The notes: a model not told the origin generated them from the sequence alone. Numbered from the stretch's first letter, positions 8,268-16,942 are shown. The stretch is 64,000 nucleotides of DNA from an uncultured Acetatifactor sp. (GCA_949840935.1 CATKXX010000004.1:1-64000), one strand, 5' to 3'. A program made the numbers and translations.

Positions 8268-11207
8268 ATGCCAAATGATAAAATAGCTCAATTAGAGCAA
8301 GGCTGTTATACAGCATTTATAGATGTGGAGTCTTCGTCAAATCTTGCGTATAAACCACAGTTTATATCAAATAACTATAAAAAAGGAAGAAAAGTACTCT
8401 CATCTATTGAAGATGAGTTGTTGGCTTGTGATGAATTTGCTATCAGTGTTGCATTCATTACTATGAGTGGAATAACTCCGTTATTGTCTATTTTGAAGAA
8501 TTTGGAAGAAAGGAATATTCCCGGGAAAATATTAACGACAGATTATTTAAATTTTAGTGAACCGAAGGCATTACAGAAGCTGGCAGAATTAAAGAATCTT
8601 TCAATAAAAATGTATCAGACAGAGGAAGCACAACGAGGTTTTCATACCAAAGGATATATTTTCAAAAAAGAGGAAATTTATCGTATCATTGTAGGCAGCT
8701 CAAATATGACAATGAGTGCGCTTACAAAAAACAGAGAATGGAATACAAAGGTGGTTTCTACAGATAATGGAGAATACGCACTTTCTGTGGTAGCTGAATT
8801 CGATGAATTGTGGGACTCACCATTTGCACAAGAGTATGAGGTTTTTATTGAACAATATAAAACGCGATATGATATAATACGAAAACAGCGTCAAATAGTA
8901 AAACAAACCGTTATCCCTTCTGTGGAAACATATAAGTTACAGCCTAATTCAATGCAGATGGATTTTATTACAAACCTGCAGAAATTGCTTGCAAAAGGGG
9001 AAAACAGGGCGTTGCTTATTTCAGCAACAGGAACTGGAAAAACTTACGCGTCCGCTTTTGCACTAAGAGAGCGTAATTTGCGAAAGGCTTTGTTTTTGGT
9101 ACACAGGGAGCAGATTGCTAAGCAGGCTATTCGCAGTTATGAAAAAGTCTTTGGCAATACGAAAACATTAGGATTGCTGTCGGGAAATTCCAAAGAATAT
9201 GAAGCAGATATCCTTTTTTCTACGATGCAGATGATGTCCAAAAGGGAAACTCTGGAACGATTTATTGAAGATGAATTTCAGATTATTGTGATTGACGAGG
9301 CTCATAGAATAGGAGCATCCAGTTATCAAAGAATTATGGACTATTTTAAACCAGAGCTATGGCTGGGTATGACCGCGTCGCCAGAAAGGACTGATGGTTA
9401 TGATGTATACAAGGCATTTGATCATAATATAGCGTGTGAGATTCGCTTACAGAATGCTATGGAAGAAGATATGTTATGTCCATTTCATTATTTTGGCATA
9501 ACAGATTTACAGATTGATGGAGAAGATATAAGTGATGAAACCACTTTAAAAGATTTTAATAGATTAACGTCAGATGATCGTGTAAGTTACATAATTGAAC
9601 AAATAAAATATTATGGTTATTGTGGGGACAGAGTGAAAGGCTTAGTTTTTTGTAGTTCAAAAGCTGAGGCAAAGTTATTAAGTGGAAAATTTAATTGTCG
9701 AGGATATCAGACTTTAGCCTTGACTGGTGATGATAATCAGGAACAGAGAGAGAAAGCTATTGAACGATTGGTGCAGAAGAAGGTAGAAGATAAATTAGAT
9801 TATATTTTTACAGTAGATATTTTTAATGAGGGGGTAGATATCCCGGAAGTAAATCAGGTGGTTATGCTGCGTCCTACAGAATCTCCTATCATATTTGTAC
9901 AACAGCTTGGAAGAGGGCTACGCAGAGCAGAGGGAAAGGAATATGTCGTTATTCTGGATTTTATAGGAAACTATAAAAATAATTTTATGATACCTATTGC
10001 GCTGTCAGGAGACCGCAGTTATAACAAAGATAATATACGTCGCTTTGTATTGGAAGGAGAAAGAATTATTCCAGGATCTTCAACAATACATTTTGATGAA
10101 ATATCTAAAAAAAGGATATTCTCAGCGATAGATGCAGCGAATTTTAGTGATATTAAATTAATTAAAGACAACTATCAGAACTTAAAAAATAAATTAGGTC
10201 GCATTCCGGAATTGCAGGATTTTGACCGATATGGAGAAATGGATGTCCAGCGTATCTTTGATAATCCCAGTTTAGGGTCATATTATAAGTTTTTGGTAAA
10301 ATATGAAGGAGAATATCATATTCGTCTTTCTCCTGTTGAAGAAAAAGTAATAGAATTTGTTTCAAAAAAACTTTCCAATGGAAAACGAATTCATGAGCTG
10401 GAGCTTATAAAGAGAATGCTTACATATAATAGTGGCTTAATGAGGCATCTGCAGAAGGCGCTGCGGGATAAATATGGGAAGTCTTTGAGTGAAGAAAGCA
10501 GAAAAAATGTAATTAATATTATGACGAATGAATTCCCTGCAGGTTCAGGTAAAAAGACATATCAAGAATGCGTTTTCTTGGAAGAGGAGGAAAATTTGCA
10601 GGATTATAAAATTTCAAAGAGTATGAAACAGATGTTGGAAAATCCAGATTTTTATAAAATATTGGAAGAATTGGTGGATTTTGGTATAGCAAGATATAAG
10701 GCTAATTACAGCAAATGTTATAGAAATACTAATTTTGTTTTATATCAGAAGTATACTTACGAGGATGTCTGCCGTTTGTTAAACTGGGAAAATAATGAGG
10801 TTCCGCTTAACATAGGCGGGTATAAGTATGATAAAAAAACAAAAACTTTTCCGGTGTTTATTAATTATGATAAATCAAATGATATTAGTGATACAACGAA
10901 ATATGAAGATCATTTTGTAAGTAACAGCAAGTTGGTTGCTATTTCTAAGAGTGGACGCAGTATTGCATCAGAGGACGTGCAAAATTTTCTAAGAGCCCAT
11001 GAAAGAGGAATAGAAGTGCAACTCTTTGTACGTAAAAATAAAGATGATAAAATATCAAAGGAGTTTTACTATTTAGGCAGTATGTCTGCCAGTGGATTTA
11101 CACAGGAGTTTGTAATGCCCAATACAGAGAAAACAGCAGTGAAGATAGAATGGATTCTTGATACTCCTGTGCGGGAAGATATTTATCAGTATATAGTAAA
11201 CAATTAA
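8268..11207 (+). CDS. PLD-domain DEAD/DEAH helicase (DUF3427-type)
   Basis: Large superfamily 2 helicase of 979 residues. An N-terminal phospholipase-D-like domain has HTKGYIF (His126, Lys128) followed by GSSNMT near 143. The helicase core has Walker A ATGTGKT at 253-259, DEAH at 343-346, GMTASPERTD near 367, and a C-lobe with QQLGRGLRRAEGKEYV. The C-terminal ~350 residues match the DUF3427 layout and end in a DTPVREDIYQYI-like stretch. Such proteins are presumed to act on DNA and are common in defence-type gene sets. It is strongly AT-rich, unlike its neighbours, suggesting transfer. AGGAGA precedes the ATG. The NUDIX gene follows directly. Confidence 0.9.
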   Translation: MPNDKIAQLEQGCYTAFIDVESSSNLAYKPQFISNNYKKGRKVLSSIEDELLACDEFAISVAFITMSGITPLLSILKNLEERNIPGKILTTDYLNFSEPKALQKLAELKNLSIKMYQTEEAQRGFHTKGYIFKKEEIYRIIVGSSNMTMSALTKNREWNTKVVSTDNGEYALSVVAEFDELWDSPFAQEYEVFIEQYKTRYDIIRKQRQIVKQTVIPSVETYKLQPNSMQMDFITNLQKLLAKGENRALLISATGTGKTYASAFALRERNLRKALFLVHREQIAKQAIRSYEKVFGNTKTLGLLSGNSKEYEADILFSTMQMMSKRETLERFIEDEFQIIVIDEAHRIGASSYQRIMDYFKPELWLGMTASPERTDGYDVYKAFDHNIACEIRLQNAMEEDMLCPFHYFGITDLQIDGEDISDETTLKDFNRLTSDDRVSYIIEQIKYYGYCGDRVKGLVFCSSKAEAKLLSGKFNCRGYQTLALTGDDNQEQREKAIERLVQKKVEDKLDYIFTVDIFNEGVDIPEVNQVVMLRPTESPIIFVQQLGRGLRRAEGKEYVVILDFIGNYKNNFMIPIALSGDRSYNKDNIRRFVLEGERIIPGSSTIHFDEISKKRIFSAIDAANFSDIKLIKDNYQNLKNKLGRIPELQDFDRYGEMDVQRIFDNPSLGSYYKFLVKYEGEYHIRLSPVEEKVIEFVSKKLSNGKRIHELELIKRMLTYNSGLMRHLQKALRDKYGKSLSEESRKNVINIMTNEFPAGSGKKTYQECVFLEEEENLQDYKISKSMKQMLENPDFYKILEELVDFGIARYKANYSKCYRNTNFVLYQKYTYEDVCRLLNWENNEVPLNIGGYKYDKKTKTFPVFINYDKSNDISDTTKYEDHFVSNSKLVAISKSGRSIASEDVQNFLRAHERGIEVQLFVRKNKDDKISKEFYYLGSMSASGFTQEFVMPNTEKTAVKIEWILDTPVREDIYQYIVNN

Positions 11208-11221
11208 TGGGGAGAGAGATC

Positions 11222-11626
11222 ATGAAAACAATCCGTGTAGCAGCGGCAATCATTGTACACGACAATAAAATATTTGCAACCCAGAGAGGTTACGGGGAAT
11301 TCAAGGACGGCTGGGAATTCCCCGGAGGAAAGATTGAGGAAGGGGAGACACCGCAGCAGGCGTTAATCCGTGAGATTAGGGAAGAACTGGATACGGAGAT
11401 TGAGGTGGGAGAGCTGGTGGACAGGGTGGAATACGACTATCCTGCCTTCCATCTTTCCATGGACTGCTTTCTGTGCAGGGTCAGGTCGGGAGACCTGGTT
11501 CTGAAGGAGCATGAGGCGGCACGCTGGCTTGCAGTGGAGGAGCTGGAAGGCGTTGACTGGCTTCCTGCGGACAGGGGGCTTATCAGGAAGCTTGCTGCAG
11601 ATTTTCCGGGATGCGGGCAGGAGTGA
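11222..11626 (+). CDS. NUDIX (MutT-like) nucleoside triphosphate pyrophosphohydrolase
   Basis: Small 134-residue NUDIX enzyme. The NUDIX box runs from about residue 36 (GGKIEEGETPQQ) to REIREELDTEI at 50-60, with all the metal-binding Glu residues; only the final Gly is replaced. N-terminal VAAAIIVHDNKIFATQR matches the MutT-like group that removes oxidised nucleotides. I start at 11222 because GGGGAGAGAG precedes it; an ATG at 11207 overlaps the helicase stop codon but has no ribosome site. It follows the helicase in the same transcript, yet its GC content matches the rest of the chromosome. Confidence 0.88.
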   Translation: MKTIRVAAAIIVHDNKIFATQRGYGEFKDGWEFPGGKIEEGETPQQALIREIREELDTEIEVGELVDRVEYDYPAFHLSMDCFLCRVRSGDLVLKEHEAARWLAVEELEGVDWLPADRGLIRKLAADFPGCGQE

Positions 11627-11658
11627 CCGGGAGGTGACAGGCCGGTGAGATTTCCTGC

Positions 11659-11687
11659 TTTACTTTATTCTGCTAATGTGCTAAAAT
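11659..11687 (+). promoter_or_regulatory. Extended -10 promoter of the amino-acid ABC operon
   Basis: TTTACT, 17-base spacer, TAAAAT with TGC directly before it (extended -10). It lies 143 bases before the binding-protein start and upstream of the hairpin at 11739. Confidence 0.55.
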
Positions 11688-11738
11688 CCAAAAAGCAGGC
11701 ATCCCAGAAAAAGTGCTATGGGATGTGGATGGAATTCC

Positions 11739-11782
11739 ATTACGGGCCCTGTTCTGTGCGCTGCCTGTTACAGGCCCGTAAT
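11739..11782 (+). promoter_or_regulatory. Strong leader hairpin before the binding-protein gene
   Basis: ATTACGGGCC at 11739 pairs with GGCCCGTAAT at 11773-11782, extended by CCTGT/ACAGG with one bulge. It falls in the 5' leader of the transporter mRNA, 48 bases before the ATG, without a T-tract. It could be a leader regulatory structure or a degraded repeat. Confidence 0.5.
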
Positions 11783-11829
11783 CCATTTGCGGATATGCAG
11801 CATATAGCAGCGCAGAAACGAGGGATATT

Positions 11830-12618
11830 ATGAAAAAGAAACTGGCATTGGCACTGGTATTGGCCATGGGGCTTTCCATGGCGGGCTGCGGGGACAGTGC
11901 GGCTTCAGGAGAGGCAAAGAGCATGGTCTATGCGGTGGAGGCAGGCTCCGCAGGGGAAGCGGTTGCACAGGAGAAAGGGTATTCCATCAACTCTGTGGCA
12001 TCCCAGGCGGACGCTTTGATGGAGGTGGCATCCGGCACTTCCGATGCGGCCATTATTGATTTGTTGATGGCGGGGGCAATGATCGGGGAGGGCACCAGTT
12101 ACCCGAATCTGATCCACACGGAGGAGCTGACTTCCGAGGAGTACGGTATTGGCTGCCGCAAGGGTTCCGACCTGGCGGAGTATATTAACGCGGTGCTGGC
12201 GGACTGTTACGGGGACGGTTCCCTGCAGAAGATTGCCGAGACCTACGGCGTACAGGCGGCTTTGGTGGAGCAGAAGGGAGGCTCCTATGACGTGGCTGCG
12301 GACGGGGACGTGGCATATATCCAGGGAAAAGGGACGCTGATCGTGGGCATCACGGAGTTTGAACCCATGGACTTTCGGGATGCTTCCGGCGAGTGGATTG
12401 GCTTTGACGCGGATCTGGCCCGGGTGGTGGCGGATAAGCTGGGAGTGGAGGCACAGTTTGTTGTGATCGACTGGGACAATAAGATCATGGAGCTGGAATC
12501 CCAGAATATCGACGTGGTATGGAACGGCATGACACTGACTTCGGAAGTAACGGAATCCATGGAATGTACGAATGCTTATTGTAAAAATGCGCAGGTAGTG
12601 GTGATCCCTGCCAAGTAA
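11830..12618 (+). CDS. Amino-acid ABC substrate-binding lipoprotein with circularly permuted halves
   Basis: Family 3 (GlnH-like) binding protein of 262 residues with signal peptide and lipobox MAGC (Cys20). The order of its halves is reversed. Residues 31-148 (VYAVEAGSAGEAVAQ, DAAIIDLLMAGAMIG, EEYGIGCRKGSDLAEYI) are what normally forms lobe 2 and the C-terminal return to lobe 1. Residues 166-262 (GTLIVGITEFEPMDF, GFDADLARVVADKLGV, NAQVVVIPAK) are what normally forms the mature N-terminus. A short acidic linker (149-165) joins them. The frame is intact and the permease and ATPase downstream are complete, so the protein may fold as a hinge-cut permutant. A fused remnant of tandem genes is the alternative. 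Confidence 0.85.
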   Translation: MKKKLALALVLAMGLSMAGCGDSAASGEAKSMVYAVEAGSAGEAVAQEKGYSINSVASQADALMEVASGTSDAAIIDLLMAGAMIGEGTSYPNLIHTEELTSEEYGIGCRKGSDLAEYINAVLADCYGDGSLQKIAETYGVQAALVEQKGGSYDVAADGDVAYIQGKGTLIVGITEFEPMDFRDASGEWIGFDADLARVVADKLGVEAQFVVIDWDNKIMELESQNIDVVWNGMTLTSEVTESMECTNAYCKNAQVVVIPAK

Positions 12619-12684
12619 AACAGATTCATGCAGGCGGTGAGCGGTTCGATGCAGACAGCCATGTGCCGTACACGCATGGACGGC

Positions 12685-12705
12685 TGACGAATGCCGCGAG
12701 GGTCA
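12685..12705 (+). repeat. Dispersed 21-base intergenic repeat, copy 1
   Basis: The string gaatgccgcgagggtca, with four further matching bases on its left, is identical to 39327-39347. It lies in the 177-base gap between binding protein and permease, followed by short GC-rich repeats (gctgcttgcagcgctgcaag). No gene is visible in this gap. Confidence 0.6.
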
Positions 12706-12795
12706 CATACCCCGCTGCTTGCAGCGCTGCAAGCTGGATGCCCCGTTGCTTGCGGCGGGGGTGTTGACTGACTTTGGCAGAAACAGGAGAGGATT

Positions 12796-13452
12796 ATGTT
12801 CTGGACGGTAACACTGGAATTGTTGAACGGCCTTGCCACGACTTTTCAGATTTTTATTTTTACTTTGATCTTTGCGCTGCCCCTGGGCCTGCTCCTGGCC
12901 CTGGGCACCATGAATAAATGGAAGCCCCTGCGCTTCCTGCTGCAGGTGCTGATCTGGGTCATCCGGGGTACGCCCCTGATGCTGCAGTTGATCATTATTT
13001 TCTACGGCCCGGGGCTGTGGCTTGGGCATAATATCTGGAAGGGCAATGAGGCGGGACGTATTACTGCCACGGTAGTGGCGTTTTCCATCAATTATGCCTG
13101 CTATTTTTCGGTCATCTTCCGGGGAGGCATCGAGGGTGTCCCCGCGGGGCAGCGGGAAGCGGGGCAGGTGCTGGGCATGACCAGGAGCCAGATCTTTTTT
13201 AAAGTAACTCTGCTCCAGATGGTAAAGAGGGTAGTCCCGCCCCTGTCAAACGAGGTCATTACGCTGGTGAAGGATACCTCCCTTGCCAGGATCATCGCGG
13301 CATATGAGCTAACCTTTGCAGGCTATTCCTTCATGAAATCCGCCGGTATTACCTGGCCTTTGTTCTATACGGGTGTGTTCTACCTGGTATTTGTGGGGCT
13401 TCTGACGCTCCTGTTTAATTTTGTTGAGAAGAAACTGTCGTATTTCCGATAA
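12796..13452 (+). CDS. Amino-acid ABC transporter permease (HisM/GlnP type)
   Basis: Membrane permease of a polar amino-acid importer, 218 residues. Hydrophobic segments begin near 5, 50, 85 and 180. IRGTPLMLQLIIIFY (about 56-70) is the typical entry motif, and the EAA loop is QREAGQVLGMTRSQIFFKV (about 117-135). LVKDTSLARIIAAYEL near 157 is also family-typical. It sits between the permuted binding protein and the ATPase, forming a complete three-part importer. Confidence 0.93.
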   Translation: MFWTVTLELLNGLATTFQIFIFTLIFALPLGLLLALGTMNKWKPLRFLLQVLIWVIRGTPLMLQLIIIFYGPGLWLGHNIWKGNEAGRITATVVAFSINYACYFSVIFRGGIEGVPAGQREAGQVLGMTRSQIFFKVTLLQMVKRVVPPLSNEVITLVKDTSLARIIAAYELTFAGYSFMKSAGITWPLFYTGVFYLVFVGLLTLLFNFVEKKLSYFR

Positions 13453-13606
13453 AAGGCACTGCTGACAGGAGTAAGTAAGCGTATGATCACGGTTGGGAAA
13501 CTTGGCGGGCTCAGAAACACCCGTCCGTATGGGTGAGCCGGAGGAAGTAGACGGAAGGATCATGCTGTGCTGCGGCAGATGGAGATTGGAATTAAGGGAG
13601 GCTCCC

Positions 13607-14383
13607 ATGGCAATTTTAGAAGTAAAGAATATTGAAAAACATTTCGGAAATACAAAGGTTCTGGAGGATGTGGGTTTTTCCCTGGAAGAAGGGAAGGCCC
13701 TTGCCATTATCGGTTCTTCCGGCTCCGGGAAGACTACGCTGCTGCGTTGCCTGAATTTTCTGGAGACGCCGGACAGGGGAACCATTTCTGTAAAAGGCGA
13801 GGTGCTGTTCGACGGTTCCGCGCCTCATGCGGGAAAGGAAAAGGAGCTTCGCAGGAAACGCCTGCATTTCGGCCTGGTTTTCCAGTCCTTTCATCTGTTT
13901 CCCCAGTATACCGCGCTGGAAAATGTGATGCTGGCGGAGGAACTGCTGGCGAGGGAGCGGGAGGGCTACAAACGGAATAAGCGGGATATCCAGGAGGAAA
14001 TCCGCAGGCATGGCGCAGAGCTGCTGGATCGGATGGGATTAAAAGAGAGGATGGATCATTATCCCCATCAGCTTTCCGGCGGCCAGCAGCAGAGGGTGGC
14101 GATTGCCAGGGCCCTGGCGTTAAAGCCGGATATCCTCTGCTTTGACGAGCCCACCTCTGCACTGGATCCGGAGCTTACCGGGGAGGTACTGAAGGTAATC
14201 CGCAGCCTTGCACAGCAGAAGACTACCATGGTCATTGTGACTCATGAGATGGCCTTTGCCAGGGATGTGGCGGATCAGGTGATCTTCATGGACGGAGGGG
14301 TTGTCGTGGAGGCGGGAGAGTCTCATCAGGTGATTGACCACCCCAGGGAGGAGCGCACGAGGCAGTTTTTGTCCCGCTATTAG
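13607..14383 (+). CDS. Amino-acid ABC transporter ATPase (GlnQ type)
   Basis: ATPase partner of the permease. Walker A is GSSGSGKTTLLR (about 35-46), signature LSGGQQQRVAIARAL, Walker B ILCFDEPTSALDPE, H-loop VTHEMAFARD. The insertion after the Q-loop (FQSFHLFPQY) is family-typical. The start at 13607 (MAILEVKN) is fixed by AGGGAGG ten bases upstream; extending to 13493 adds 38 residues with no family similarity. The 154-base gap before it holds no other gene. Confidence 0.93.
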   Translation: MAILEVKNIEKHFGNTKVLEDVGFSLEEGKALAIIGSSGSGKTTLLRCLNFLETPDRGTISVKGEVLFDGSAPHAGKEKELRRKRLHFGLVFQSFHLFPQYTALENVMLAEELLAREREGYKRNKRDIQEEIRRHGAELLDRMGLKERMDHYPHQLSGGQQQRVAIARALALKPDILCFDEPTSALDPELTGEVLKVIRSLAQQKTTMVIVTHEMAFARDVADQVIFMDGGVVVEAGESHQVIDHPREERTRQFLSRY

Positions 14384-14389
14384 AGCATT

Positions 14390-14404
14390 TTTCAAACACG
14401 CTCT
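14390..14404 (-). repeat. Short dispersed repeat agagcgtgtttgaaa, copy 1
   Basis: The same 15 bases occur at 25113-25127 and 47716-47730 on the plus strand. All three copies lie just after coding genes, in intergenic DNA. Their role is unknown. Confidence 0.55.
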
Positions 14405-14492
14405 GGAGCATTGGCACATCCGCCCGGCTCATTGCCTGTGGGAATAAAAACTTGTTCTGCCGGGCAGACTACCTTTCAAAAGGAGGTAGCAT

Positions 14493-14924
14493 ATGGAAGA
14501 CGATACCATCAAACTACTGAGAGAGTGTAATGCAGGCATTAAAATGGGAGTGTCCTCCCTGGACGACGTCATAGAGCATGTGCAGAGCGAAAGTCTGCGC
14601 AGCCTGCTTGCGAAAAGTAAGGAAACACATACAAAATTGGGTAATACCACTCACGATTACCTGAAAGAATATCATGACGACGGGAAAGAGCCCGCCATGA
14701 TGGCCAGGGTGATGTCCAAATTTAAGTCCAATGTGACGCTGAATGAGGAAAACGCGGATCAAAAAGCGGCGGATCTGATCACGGACGGCTGCAATATGGG
14801 AGTCAAAAGCCTGTACCGGTATTTAAACCAGTATCCCGCGGCGGAAGAAAAGATTAAGAGGCTTACAAAGGATGTGGCTCAGGCGGAGGAAACGCTGGTA
14901 AAGGATTTAAGGGCATATCTTTAA
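14493..14924 (+). CDS. Small helical protein of unknown function
   Basis: 143 residues, almost entirely amphipathic helix, probably a four-helix bundle. No Cys pairs and no signal peptide, so cytoplasmic. His residues near 49 and 54 (THTKLGNTTHDYLKE region) and several Glu/Asp could bind metal as in ferritin-like bundles, but I do not recognise the family. A clear AAGGAGG ribosome site precedes the ATG, and a terminator follows at 14964, so it looks like a single-gene unit. Confidence 0.7.
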   Translation: MEDDTIKLLRECNAGIKMGVSSLDDVIEHVQSESLRSLLAKSKETHTKLGNTTHDYLKEYHDDGKEPAMMARVMSKFKSNVTLNEENADQKAADLITDGCNMGVKSLYRYLNQYPAAEEKIKRLTKDVAQAEETLVKDLRAYL

Positions 14925-14963
14925 AGCTATAAAATGGTGTTAGTATAAAAAGAGCAGCTGTGT

Positions 14964-14994
14964 AAAGAGGCTGTCCGTTTCGGACAGCCTCTTT
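14964..14994 (+). terminator. Rho-independent terminator
   Basis: A perfect 14-base stem, AAAGAGGCTGTCCG, with a TTT loop and the complementary arm ending in CTCTTT. It follows the helical-protein gene by 40 bases. Confidence 0.8.
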
Positions 14995-15021
14995 ACAATG
15001 GGCAGGGTTTAAGGATATAAT
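14993..15021 (+). promoter_or_regulatory. Promoter of the HD hydrolase gene
   Basis: TTACAA, 17-base spacer, TATAAT, 42 bases before the HD gene start. Its -35 overlaps the end of the preceding terminator stem. Confidence 0.6.
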
Positions 15022-15062
15022 AGAGGACAGCTATATACAGAGTGTGGAACGGAGAGATGATC

Positions 15063-15824
15063 ATGCAGATAGACAGGCAAAGGGCACTGAGAACGTTTGC
15101 GGCTTATGTGGCGGCTTATGACGCGGAGGATCCAAAGGTAAAGTTAAAGATTGACCATACATACCGGGTGGCGGGCTTCTGCCAGAGGATAGCAGGATCG
15201 TTGGGGCTTCTGCAGGAGGACATTGACCTTGCGTGGCTGTGCGGGCTGCTTCATGATGTGGGGCGCTTCGAGCAGCTTCGCAATTACGGGACTTTTATAG
15301 ACGCACAGTCCATCGATCACGCCATGTATGGAGCGGAAATACTTTTTGACCAGGGCAGGATCCGGGATTATGTGGAGAATGACAGCGAGGACGCTTTCCT
15401 GCGGAGGGTGGTATCCTGCCACAGCGCCTACCGGATTCCCCCGGAGTATGACGAAAGGACGGTATTGTTTGCCAATATACTGAGAGACGCGGATAAGACG
15501 GACATTCTGCGGGTAAATGTGGAGACGCCGCTGGAGGAGATTTATAATGTATCCACACAGGTATTGCGCAGCGACCCGGTTACGCCTCAGGTCCTGGAGG
15601 CATTTCTGGAGGGACATGCGGTTTTCAGAACGTTGAAGAAGACGTCAGTGGATAATGTGGTGGGGCATATTTCCCTGGTATTCGAGCTGGTGTTCCCTGT
15701 CAGCCTGCAAATGGTGGCAGAACAGGGGTATCTGGAACGATTAATGGACTTTTCCTCGGAAAACCCTGAAACCAGGGAGGCTTTCGCAGTCATCCGCCGA
15801 CGGATGGCAGAATATATGTCATGA
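15063..15824 (+). CDS. HD-domain phosphohydrolase
   Basis: 253-residue HD-superfamily metal-dependent hydrolase. The metal ligands are visible as the first His (DHTYRV near 27), the HD pair in LCGLLHDVGRFEQ (about 61-73), a later His (DHAMYGAEIL) and Asp in RDADKTDIL (about 145-153). The substrate is not evident; relatives act on nucleotides or cyclic nucleotides. The start at 15063 (MQIDRQ) is preferred because GGAGAG precedes it. Upstream in-frame ATGs at 15042 and 15057 also exist. Confidence 0.85.
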   Translation: MQIDRQRALRTFAAYVAAYDAEDPKVKLKIDHTYRVAGFCQRIAGSLGLLQEDIDLAWLCGLLHDVGRFEQLRNYGTFIDAQSIDHAMYGAEILFDQGRIRDYVENDSEDAFLRRVVSCHSAYRIPPEYDERTVLFANILRDADKTDILRVNVETPLEEIYNVSTQVLRSDPVTPQVLEAFLEGHAVFRTLKKTSVDNVVGHISLVFELVFPVSLQMVAEQGYLERLMDFSSENPETREAFAVIRRRMAEYMS

Positions 15825-15850
15825 TTCTTTTTTGCCACATACTGCCACTA

Positions 15851-15879
15851 TTGACTTTTGGAAACGACCTAAGTAAACT
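15851..15879 (+). promoter_or_regulatory. Promoter of the orphan HATPase gene
   Basis: TTGACT, 17-base spacer, TAAACT, 38 bases before the start codon. Confidence 0.55.
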
Positions 15880-15917
15880 AAGGATAGGGACTGAAATAAA
15901 TAAACGGGAGAATACGA

Positions 15918-16868
15918 ATGGGAAATCTGTGGCTCGGATTACTGATAGTCGGAATCATAGCGGCCTGTGGCTTTCTGGCATGGCGTTTTGCCAGGCTTCC
16001 GGAGGCGGCAAGATTTCGTTTTATAAAGCCTAAACTTACCGAGGACACCTATGCCCCTCTGCTGATGCTGGAGAGCCTGGGACAGAGCTGCCTTCGCCAG
16101 ATAGGGAATAAACCGGTAGAACTGATATTTGACATTGACAAAAATCTGCCTGCAAAGCTGTGCGGAGACGAGGGACGAATCCGCCAGGTACTTATGAGCC
16201 TTCTGGAAAATGCCATATTGTTTGCGGAAAAGGGATATGTCAGGCTGCTGATCAAGGTATATCCTGTGACCGAGAACGAATTGCTGGAGATGCATGTGTC
16301 AGTCAAGGATACGGGCAAGGGCTTCCACGAGGAGAAGCTGGAACGCATATTCTCTTCCCGAAAGGAATACCGGGAGAAGGAGAAGCAGGATGCTGTGGAC
16401 AGATTGTTTGTCTCCCAGTGTCTTATTCGGAAGATGGGCGGTGAGATCCATGTAAAGAGTGAGGAAGGCAGGGGCAGTGAATTCTGGTTTTCCATTCAGC
16501 AGAAGATAGAGGATCCCGCGCTCGGTGCGGCCATTAAGCTTGCTGAGAACAGAAGGGTACCCAAGGCCAGCGCCAAATTCAGCAATCCGTACCGGGAGGA
16601 AGCGCTGATGGCCCTGTTTAACATGTATAAGATTTCATTCATCCCCTATGATATCCTGCAGGATGTGGGGATGACGGTGGATTATCTCTTTACAGACCAC
16701 GGAGCGTTTTACGAGGGGGAACAGGAAATGCTTGAGCTGGTGAGGCGCAGGGAGAATATCTGCGTCCTTGAGAACCCCCTGCGCGATCACAGGAAGATAG
16801 AAGGTGTGACTATTGTATACCGCCCTTTCTTCTCCTTGAATTTCTGCAGGTTTTTAAGCCAGGAGTAA
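15918..16868 (+). CDS. Membrane-anchored histidine-kinase-like ATPase without H-box
   Basis: 316 residues. One N-terminal TM segment (about 4-22) is followed directly by an HATPase_c domain. The N-box is LLENAIL (about 93-99), the G1 box VKDTGKGF, and the G2-like stretch EEGRGSEFWFSIQ. No DHp helix with a phospho-accepting His is visible, so it cannot autophosphorylate in the usual way. The C-terminal third (about 215-316) has a receiver-like alternation of strands and helices, but the Asp pocket is not recognisable. No response-regulator gene is adjacent. It may be a remnant of a hybrid kinase or a dedicated partner subunit. Confidence 0.75.
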   Translation: MGNLWLGLLIVGIIAACGFLAWRFARLPEAARFRFIKPKLTEDTYAPLLMLESLGQSCLRQIGNKPVELIFDIDKNLPAKLCGDEGRIRQVLMSLLENAILFAEKGYVRLLIKVYPVTENELLEMHVSVKDTGKGFHEEKLERIFSSRKEYREKEKQDAVDRLFVSQCLIRKMGGEIHVKSEEGRGSEFWFSIQQKIEDPALGAAIKLAENRRVPKASAKFSNPYREEALMALFNMYKISFIPYDILQDVGMTVDYLFTDHGAFYEGEQEMLELVRRRENICVLENPLRDHRKIEGVTIVYRPFFSLNFCRFLSQE

Positions 16869-16942
16869 TAAGGCAGGATGACAGGCTCCGTGGCAGCCGG
16901 CCTGTGCCTGTACAGGAGGATTCCGGTACGGAGGGATTTTGT

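Noticed and set aside
8268..11207. Prophage or integrative element as source of the AT-rich blocks
   Set aside because: No integrase, phage structural gene or clear attachment repeats accompany the helicase, HD or ATPase blocks.
11645..11833. 62-codon frame before the permuted binding protein
   Set aside because: It runs through the promoter and leader hairpin, has no ribosome site and no recognisable sequence.
13493..13606. N-terminal extension of the GlnQ-type ATPase
   Set aside because: No family similarity before MAILEVKN and a strong ribosome site directly precedes 13607.
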